Origin: Pseudomonadota bacterium
GTDB lineage: Bacteria; Pseudomonadota; Gammaproteobacteria; Xanthomonadales; Xanthomonadaceae
DNA: 29,602 bases
Direction of reading: 5' to 3'
Assembly (NCBI GenBank): GCA_023395465.1
Contig: JAEWZE010000291.1
Coordinates: 1 to 29,602, forward strand
This document shows, piece after piece, positions 24,969-29,602 of this stretch. The notes under the pieces are model-generated. The model had not been told where the DNA came from. It did not search any database and was given only the letters and a program-made list of their open reading frames with translations. Positions within the stretch are counted from its first letter, which is position 1; each line of letters opens with the position of its first letter. A program made the position numbers and the translations under genes.

Positions 24969-24991
24969 GGGGCGGCCGCGACGGCCGCCCC
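24969..24991 (-). other. Intercistronic hairpin between lipoprotein and receptor genes
   Basis: Perfect 10-bp arms GGGGCGGCCG (24969-24978) and CGGCCGCCCC (24982-24991) with a 3-nt loop lie in the 91-nt gap. There is no U-tract. It would stabilise the upstream lipoprotein message or lower receptor expression relative to it. Confidence 0.6.
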
Positions 24992-25013
24992 CCGTTGCGA
25001 GGCGTCAGCCCGC

Positions 25014-26480
25014 TCAGCAGGGCGTGTCGGCCGACAGGCCGCAGGTCCAGCCCTGCCACCAGGTGTCGGAGGCGTTGCGCACGCCGCCGATGTAGTCCAC
25101 CTGCTGGAAGAAGCTGTCGACGCCGACCAGGCCCTGGAAGGCCGCGACCGCGGTTTCGTTGGCGCCGTTGACGAACACGTTGGCGAGCGTCGAGGTGCCG
25201 GTCGAGTTGCCGGTGCCGGCCTCGAAGGCAGCCTGTGCGCGCTGGTCCGCGAACGCGGTCGGGCAGGAGAAGAACACCGAGCCGAACGTGCCGGTGGTGT
25301 TTTCGTCGGAGATGCTCAGGCACTGGGTGCCCGCGTCCGTGCCGCCGGCCGTGCGCGTGACCACCGTGTTGTAGAACTCGGCCTGGGTGCCCTGGTTGAG
25401 GGTGATCGCGGCGCCGCCGCCGGCGCGGCCGACGTAGGTGAAGTTGGCGACCTTGGGGTTGGAGTACGGCTCACGGCGGATGGACGACCACTCGTTCATG
25501 CGGTCGCCGCCACCGGCGCGCTGGATGACGACGCCGAACTGCAGCGCGCCCTCCCAGCCGGTGTCGGTGTCGAGGCTGTCGTCGTCGGCGCCGGTGACCA
25601 CGATGTAGCGGCCGTTGACCGTGCCACCGAAGAACTCGATGCCGTCGTCGGAGCTGTTGTGCACCTGCACGTACTCGAACAGGGTGCCGTCGCCGACGCC
25701 GCCCAGGGTGATGCCGTTGAGTTCGTTGTTGGCGGTGACCTCGAAGCCCGAATGCTTCACCCGCAGGTACTTCACCACGCCGGAGTTGTCGCGTGGCGCG
25801 TTGCCGCCGTAGAAGCCGTCGGTACCTTCGATCTGCTCCTGGCACTGCGGGGTGCCGGAGACGGTTTCACCCGGGCAGGCGTTGATCGGCGCGCGGCCGA
25901 GCAGCACCAGGCCACCCCACAGGCCGATCGAGTCCTGGCCGGTTTCGCCCTCGATGTCGGCGCGCGCGGTGAGCGTGATCGGGTTGTCGGCCGTGCCTTC
26001 GGCGTAGATCTGCGAACCGCGGTTGATGACCAGCAGGTCGGCGCCGGCGGAGCCGTACAGGGTCACGCCCGGCTCGATCGTGAGGATGCCCTGCTGGGCG
26101 CCGGCCACCGGCGCATTCGCATCGCCGCCACGGTCGTCGCCGACGGCGACGCGGCCGCTGATCGCGTAGACCGTGCCGTCGCGCTGCGGGATCACGAAGT
26201 TGCCGACCACGCGCTCGGGCAGGCGGCAGGCACGCAGGCTGCCGTCGGCCACGGTGCCGATGTTGGCAAAACCCTCGGGGCAGTCGGCTGCCGGACCGTC
26301 GCTCGGCGGCGGCGGGGGCGGCGGCGTGGTCGGCGGCGGCGGAGGAGGCGTGGTGGGCGGCGGCGGGAAGGCGCCTTCGCCAGGCGACGCGACGCGATCG
26401 GCGCCGCCACCGCAGGCGGTGAGGGCGAGCACCGCGCCGAACGTCATGAGCAGGGCCTTGGAACTGTGGCGCATGGACAT
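25014..26480 (-). CDS. Surface or periplasmic lipoprotein, beta-helix-like, Pho-regulated
   Basis: A 488-residue lipoprotein. The signal peptide ends LALTAC with C23 as lipid site. A poly-Pro/Thr linker (about 39-59) separates it from the main domain, which has repeating turns such as GILTIEPGVTLYGSAGADLLVINRG, NPITLTARAD, NSGVVKYLRVKHSGFEV and GTLFEYVQVHNSSDDGIEFFGG. These are typical of right-handed parallel beta-helix proteins. Cysteines are present in likely pairs (for example INACPG/PQCQEQ and a C-terminal WTCGLSADTPC). ATG 26480 has GGAG 10 nt upstream. Homologues are often annotated only as hypothetical or 'lipoprotein' beside a TonB-dependent receptor. The function is unknown; surface substrate capture for the receptor is inferred. 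Confidence 0.85.
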   Translation of the reverse strand: MSMRHSSKALLMTFGAVLALTACGGGADRVASPGEGAFPPPPTTPPPPPPTTPPPPPPPSDGPAADCPEGFANIGTVADGSLRACRLPERVVGNFVIPQRDGTVYAISGRVAVGDDRGGDANAPVAGAQQGILTIEPGVTLYGSAGADLLVINRGSQIYAEGTADNPITLTARADIEGETGQDSIGLWGGLVLLGRAPINACPGETVSGTPQCQEQIEGTDGFYGGNAPRDNSGVVKYLRVKHSGFEVTANNELNGITLGGVGDGTLFEYVQVHNSSDDGIEFFGGTVNGRYIVVTGADDDSLDTDTGWEGALQFGVVIQRAGGGDRMNEWSSIRREPYSNPKVANFTYVGRAGGGAAITLNQGTQAEFYNTVVTRTAGGTDAGTQCLSISDENTTGTFGSVFFSCPTAFADQRAQAAFEAGTGNSTGTSTLANVFVNGANETAVAAFQGLVGVDSFFQQVDYIGGVRNASDTWWQGWTCGLSADTPC

Positions 26481-26583
26481 CTGTGGGTCTCCGGAAGGAA
26501 TGGACTGCAGACGCAGCAGTGGAACCGCGGCCCCAGTTCCGTCGCACGGGACGGCACCGCTGCGTTCCGGTGAATCGGGCGTG

Positions 26584-26628
26584 AAGATAGGTCCGTTCGG
26601 TGACAGCTTTCTTGCAGCCATGCGACGG
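26584..26628 (-). promoter_or_regulatory. PhoB-dependent promoter of the lipoprotein-receptor operon
   Basis: Minus-strand half-sites CCGTCGC (26628-26622), CTGCAAG (26617-26611) and CTGTCAC (26606-26600) are spaced by 4 nt. Exactly 10 nt beyond is TATCTT (26589-26584), 4/6 to the -10 consensus. The best half-site is the promoter-proximal one. The predicted leader to the lipoprotein ATG is about 97 nt. Confidence 0.7.
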
Positions 26629-26675
26629 CTTGTCGCAGGCCGTCATGCGCGCGCCGGATTGCAGGTGCGCGACGC

Positions 26676-26693
26676 GTGTCATCGCGCTGTCAT
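26676..26693 (+). promoter_or_regulatory. PhoB box of the dioxygenase gene
   Basis: GTGTCATCGCGCTGTCAT is a near-perfect 7-4-7 Pho box on the plus strand. After 10 nt the -10 (26704-26709) is poor, but the expected start would fall at or next to the ATG at 26716. Confidence 0.75.
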
Positions 26694-26715
26694 GTTGTGC
26701 GGGCCTGCTTGCGCG

Positions 26716-27594
26716 ATGGACGTACAGAAGAGTGATCGGAACGACGATGCGCTGCGGATCGACGCGGCGGCGCTGCAGTGGCTGCTGGGCCAAGTGCAGT
26801 CCGGTGCCTCGCCCGGGGACGTCGTGGCCGCGATGGTCGGGCGCGGCTGGGAGGAGGACGATGCGGTCGCCGCACTCGAACAGGCGATGCGCGCCCATCT
26901 GGCCGAACACGCCCGCAGCCACGACCTGCCGCCGCCGGAGAAGGTCCCGTGTCCGGTGGAGATGAACGGCCCGTCGCTGATCGACGCCGGCGACCGCCAG
27001 GTCGTGGTGCTGGCCAACATGCTGCACCCGCGGGTGGTGGTTTTCGGCAACGTGCTGTCGGAGGAGGAGTGCGACGCGCTGGTCGCCATGGGTCGCGAAC
27101 GGCTGCGGCCCTCGTCGGTGTTCAATCCCGATAGCGGGGCGGACGAGCCGCACGAGGCGCGCACCAGCCAGGGCACGTTCTTCCGCAGGGGCGAGAACGC
27201 GCTATGCGGGCGGATCGAGCAGCGCCTGGCGAGCCTGGTGGACTGGCCGCTGGAAAACGGCGAGGGGTTGCAGCTGCTGCGCTACGGCCCCGGCGCGCAG
27301 TACAGGCCGCATTACGACTACTTCGACCCCGGGCGCCCGGGCGCTCACGTCGCGCTGTCGCGCGGCGGTCAGCGCGTGGCGTCGATCGTGATGTACCTCA
27401 ACACCCCGGCGCGCGGCGGCGCCACGACGTTCCCGGATGCGCGCTTCGAAGTGGCGGCGGTGAAGGGCAATGCGGTGTTCTTCGCCTACGATCGCCCGCA
27501 CCCGATGACCGCGAGCCTGCACGGCGGCGCGCCGGTGATGGAAGGCGAAAAATGGGTCGCCACCAAGTGGCTCCGGGTCGGCCGACACCTCTAG
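26716..27594 (+). CDS. Fe(II)/2-oxoglutarate dioxygenase, prolyl-4-hydroxylase type
   Basis: A 292-residue protein. A helical N-terminal region (about 13-65, LRIDAAALQWLLGQVQSG...EQAMRAHLAEH) precedes a P4Hc catalytic domain (about 105-288). Iron ligands are H199, D201 (YRPHYDYFD) and H269; K279 in HGGAPVMEGEKWVATKW binds 2-oxoglutarate. SIVMYLNTPARGGATTFP is the family core. It would hydroxylate a proline or a similar site in a protein or small molecule; the substrate is unknown. ATG at 26716 is preferred because an upstream in-frame ATG (26692) lies inside the Pho box. No Shine-Dalgarno precedes 26716, consistent with a leaderless message. The gene is divergent from the Pho-controlled lipoprotein operon. 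Confidence 0.9.
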   Translation: MDVQKSDRNDDALRIDAAALQWLLGQVQSGASPGDVVAAMVGRGWEEDDAVAALEQAMRAHLAEHARSHDLPPPEKVPCPVEMNGPSLIDAGDRQVVVLANMLHPRVVVFGNVLSEEECDALVAMGRERLRPSSVFNPDSGADEPHEARTSQGTFFRRGENALCGRIEQRLASLVDWPLENGEGLQLLRYGPGAQYRPHYDYFDPGRPGAHVALSRGGQRVASIVMYLNTPARGGATTFPDARFEVAAVKGNAVFFAYDRPHPMTASLHGGAPVMEGEKWVATKWLRVGRHL

Positions 27595-27610
27595 CGACCG
27601 TCTGTCGCCA

Positions 27611-27643
27611 AAACGCTACCGCTCATCAAGCGCGGCAGCGTTT
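27611..27643 (+). terminator. Intrinsic terminator after the dioxygenase gene
   Basis: Arms AAACGCTACCGC (27611-27622) and GCGGCAGCGTTT (27632-27643) pair at 11 of 12 positions with a 9-nt loop, 16 nt after the stop codon. A on one side and T on the other make it potentially bidirectional, though the T-run is short. Confidence 0.7.
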
Positions 27644-27652
27644 GTCATCATG

Positions 27653-27681
27653 GTGTAACCCACTGCGGCGCCGCGCGTAGT
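27653..27681 (+). promoter_or_regulatory. Candidate ECF-sigma promoter of the TonB_C-domain gene
   Basis: TGTAACC (27654-27660) is followed 15 nt later by CGTAGT (27676-27681), resembling the GTAACC-N16-CGAA type of ECF promoter. TTGTCAT-CATG-GTGTAAC at 27642-27659 also has Pho-box geometry, but no -10 follows at the right distance. Low confidence in either reading. Confidence 0.35.
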
Positions 27682-27730
27682 GTGATCCCCGCATCGCCTA
27701 CTGCAGCGCCGTGTGCGCGGGAGACACACC

Positions 27731-28420
27731 ATGCGGACCACCATTGCCCTGATTCTGTCGCTCGCCCTGCCTGTCGCGGCTGCCGCGTCGGGTCCGGCGC
27801 AGTCGACCCAGCATGTCTACACCTTCGCCGTCGACCTCGGTGCGGATGGACGCCTGGACCGTCTCGAACCCTATGGCACGGCGTCCGGTACAGCGGGTGA
27901 CGCGCTGGCGGCCGAGATCCGCGACTGGGTGTTCGCGCCCGACGCCAGCGCGCGCGACGGCGAGAACACGCGGACCTATCTCAGGGTGGTGGTCGACGAA
28001 CCCGCGCTGGGCGGGCACCGCGTGGTGTCGGCCACCACCGGACCGGCGCTCGCGACGATGACCGCACCGCAGTACCCGATGCGCGACCAGCTCGCCGGCA
28101 AGGAGGGCATGGTGGTGCTGAGACTGCAGGTGTCCGCCGACGGCAGCGTGCGCGATGCCGATATCCACGCCGCGACCGGCGGCGTGACCCGCGCGATGGC
28201 GGGTGCGGCGGCCACGGCATCGCGCCAGTGGCGGTTCGCGCCCGAGCAGGTCGCCGGCCAGCCGGTCGCTTCCACGCTGCTGTGGCCGGTGTGCTACCTC
28301 GGTCCGAAATCGGCACCATCGACCTGCAACTGGACCGGTCCGGACGACCAGCGCTTCTCGAGCAAGACCGTGTTGCCGCTCGATCCCAAGGTCACGGTCT
28401 CCTACGCGGCCGCGGACTGA
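27731..28420 (+). CDS. Periplasmic TonB_C-domain protein with a degenerate second module
   Basis: A 229-residue exported protein: signal peptide about 1-19 (MRTTIALILSLALPVAAAAS), ribosome site GGGAG 7 nt upstream. Residues 112-182 fit the TonB C-terminal fold: APQYPMRDQLAGKEGMVVLR, VSADGSVRDADI and WRFAPEQVAGQPV. Residues 29-72 (YTFAVDLGADGRLDRLEPYG...EIRDWVFAPDA) look like a second, degenerate copy of the same beta-beta-alpha-beta pattern. There is no cytoplasmic membrane anchor beyond the signal peptide and no Pro-rich spacer, so it is not a classical energy-transducing TonB. C188 and C199 might pair. The role is unknown; interaction with the TonB box of a receptor is possible. Confidence 0.85.
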   Translation: MRTTIALILSLALPVAAAASGPAQSTQHVYTFAVDLGADGRLDRLEPYGTASGTAGDALAAEIRDWVFAPDASARDGENTRTYLRVVVDEPALGGHRVVSATTGPALATMTAPQYPMRDQLAGKEGMVVLRLQVSADGSVRDADIHAATGGVTRAMAGAAATASRQWRFAPEQVAGQPVASTLLWPVCYLGPKSAPSTCNWTGPDDQRFSSKTVLPLDPKVTVSYAAAD

Positions 28421-28533
28421 GCCGTCGGCGACGTCCGGCCCGCCTGGCGGGAGGCGGTGCCTGGTCGATGAGGCGCAGGGCCTTGCGATGTGCACGCCCA
28501 AGCCTGCAGGCGTCGCGGGTGTCGATGGATGAA

Positions 28534-28559
28534 GGCCTGGGAAAAACCCGGGCCCTTTT
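28534..28559 (+). terminator. Intrinsic terminator downstream of the TonB_C-domain gene
   Basis: GGCCTGGG (28534-28541) and CCCGGGCC (28547-28554) form an 8-bp stem with one G-U pair and an AAAAA loop, followed by CTTTTCTCT. It lies 114 nt after the stop codon, leaving a long 3' UTR. Confidence 0.7.
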
Positions 28560-28879
28560 CTCTATCCCGGCTCAAGGGACCCCCGGTCCGCGGCGACCGG
28601 TCGGACAATGGGCCTTGGCGGGCGACCGTCCGCGCGGCATGTCCAAGATGCCTGGCGTGCATCCCGGGCCTCCGCCGGTCGCGCATGACCCTGGCATGGC
28701 CGCGCGCGGCACGCTGCGTCAAGGTCGGGCTCGGCCTGCGACCACGTGTTGCAGAAGGATCTGAAGCAGGCCACCAGGATCATCGCTTCGTTCGCCTGGC
28801 CTGCCGCCAACCGCGACGCGCGCGTGCCGCGCAAGCCGCCGCCGAGCGCGGAGAAGAATGATCCGCTGGCGGACCGTCC
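28560..28879. other. Interval without a recognised gene
   Basis: Short frames exist on both strands, but all are rich in Arg, Pro and Ala, none has a ribosome site plus a recognisable domain, and none continues an adjacent gene. The stretch around 28740-28800 is less GC-rich than its surroundings and could be a gene remnant, which I cannot identify. Confidence 0.4.
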
Positions 28880-28895
28880 GGGTCCACGCGGACCC
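28880..28895 (-). terminator. Small hairpin after nth
   Basis: GGGTCC (28880-28885) and GGACCC (28890-28895) with a 4-nt loop lie 11 nt after the nth stop. There is no U-tract; weak. Confidence 0.35.
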
Positions 28896-28906
28896 GCGAG
28901 CCGCCG

Positions 28907-29590
28907 TCATGCCGGCGGCGTCTTGTCCCTGAAGCGGCACAGGTCGCGGATCACGCAGTGCGGGCAGTCTGGCTTGCGCGCCTTGCAGACATAGCGGCCG
29001 TGCAGGATCAGCCAGTGGTGGGCGCCGAGCAGGAATTCCTGCGGCACCACCTTCATCAGTCCATCCTCCACGGCGCGCACGTCCTTGCCCGGCGCCAGGC
29101 CGGTGCGGTTGGCGACCCGGAAGATGTGGGTGTCGACGGCGATCGTGCCCTCACCGAACATGGTGTTGAGCACCACGTTCGCGGTCTTGCGGCCCACGCC
29201 CGGCAATGCCTCCAGCGCCTCGCGGGTGCGCGGCACCTCGCCGCCGTGCTGTTCGACCAGGATCCGGCACAGCGCCATCACGTTGCGCGCCTTCGCGTTG
29301 AACAGGCCGATGGTCGAGATGTGCTTGCGCAATGCTTCCTCACCCAGGTCGAGGATCGCCTGCGGCGTGTTGGCCACCGGATACAGCCGCCGCGTGGCCT
29401 TGTTCACGCCCACGTCGGTGGCTTGCGCCGACAGCACCACGGCCACCAGCAGCTCGAACGCGCTGCCGTATTCGAGCTCGGTGGTGGGCTCGGGATCGAT
29501 CTCGGCCAGGCGCGCGAACAGTTCGTGCACCTCGGCCTTCGACAGGCGGCTGCGCGCGCGCGCGGTCCTGCGCGCGGCCGGCGGGGTCAT
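28907..29590 (-). CDS. nth: Endonuclease III (DNA glycosylase/AP lyase)
   Basis: Base-excision repair enzyme removing oxidised pyrimidines. The 227 residues include a short basic N-terminal extension, then AFELLVAVVLSAQATDVGVN, the helix-hairpin-helix ALPGVGRKTANVVLNTMFG with catalytic K135, and VDTHIFRV with catalytic D153. The 4Fe-4S site is C202-x6-C209-x2-C212-x5-C218, intact. ATG at 29590 is 12 nt from the window edge, so an upstream operon partner would be outside. Confidence 0.97.
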   Translation of the reverse strand: MTPPAARRTARARSRLSKAEVHELFARLAEIDPEPTTELEYGSAFELLVAVVLSAQATDVGVNKATRRLYPVANTPQAILDLGEEALRKHISTIGLFNAKARNVMALCRILVEQHGGEVPRTREALEALPGVGRKTANVVLNTMFGEGTIAVDTHIFRVANRTGLAPGKDVRAVEDGLMKVVPQEFLLGAHHWLILHGRYVCKARKPDCPHCVIRDLCRFRDKTPPA

Positions 29591-29602
29591 GCGCCGCCGG
29601 CC

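Noticed and set aside
22283..25171. Very long plus-strand frame opposite the TonB-dependent receptor gene
   Set aside because: It is antisense to a gene with clear receptor domains. It is rich in Val, Gly, Ala and Arg without any domain, as expected from high-GC codon bias.
27642..27659. Pho box upstream of the TonB_C-domain gene
   Set aside because: The 7-4-7 geometry is present, but it overlaps the terminator arm of the previous gene, the second half-site is poor and no -10 follows at 10 nt; an ECF-type reading fits slightly better.
28490..28861. Plus-strand frame between the TonB_C-domain gene and nth
   Set aside because: It spans the intrinsic terminator at 28534-28559 and has no recognisable domain or ribosome site.

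Overview
The window is a very GC-rich (about 70%) chromosomal segment of a gammaproteobacterium that looks like family Xanthomonadaceae/Lysobacteraceae (Lysobacter, Luteimonas or Xanthomonas type). The assignment rests on the Xcs-like order of a complete type II secretion operon (gspC to gspN), the TonB-dependent receptor with its lipoprotein, the codon use, and the style of the intergenic repeats. No tRNA, rRNA, insertion sequence, phage gene or CRISPR array was seen.

Layout, left to right. 1-936 (-): partial gene for a Lys/Ala-rich, histone-H1-like protein. 1025-1660 (-): RNase T. 1897-3973 (-): a bufferin-type RiPP operon, with a precursor (BufA) carrying EGKCG motifs around a pair of EF-hands, an MNIO enzyme (BufB) and its partner (BufC). 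4219-8981 (-): pstS-pstC-pstA-pstB-phoU. 8982-9527: a dense regulatory interval with three PhoB boxes, an intrinsic terminator and a probable small RNA. 9528-10829 (+): OprP/OprO-type phosphate porin. 10915-21785 (-): twelve-gene type II secretion operon. 21786-22225: nested palindromes and a probable dispersed repeat. 22226-26480 (-): beta-helix-like lipoprotein followed by a TonB-dependent receptor. 26716-27594 (+): Fe(II)/2-oxoglutarate prolyl-4-hydroxylase-type dioxygenase. 27731-28420 (+): periplasmic protein with one clear and one degenerate TonB_C module. 28907-29590 (-): endonuclease III.

The common theme is phosphate starvation. PhoB boxes (7-nt half-sites separated by 4 nt, so an 11-nt period) can be read upstream of pstS, oprP, the lipoprotein-receptor operon, the dioxygenase, and a short terminated unit with no gene. 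In three of the five a -10-like hexamer follows after exactly 10 nt, as in the classical phoA promoter. The likely model is that phosphate enters through the OprP porin, is captured by PstS and pumped by PstCAB, with PhoU signalling to a PhoR/PhoB pair outside the window. The lipoprotein and receptor would extend scavenging to another substrate at the cell surface. The type II system could deliver phosphatases or the lipoprotein itself, although its own promoter shows no convincing Pho box.

The observations I find most worth following are the candidate PhoB-controlled small RNA (9111-9228), the EF-hand/EGKCG bufferin precursor, and the Pho-driven pair of divergent units at 26480-26716, where the dioxygenase mRNA looks leaderless. 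All family names come from reading the translated sequence; no database search was run.
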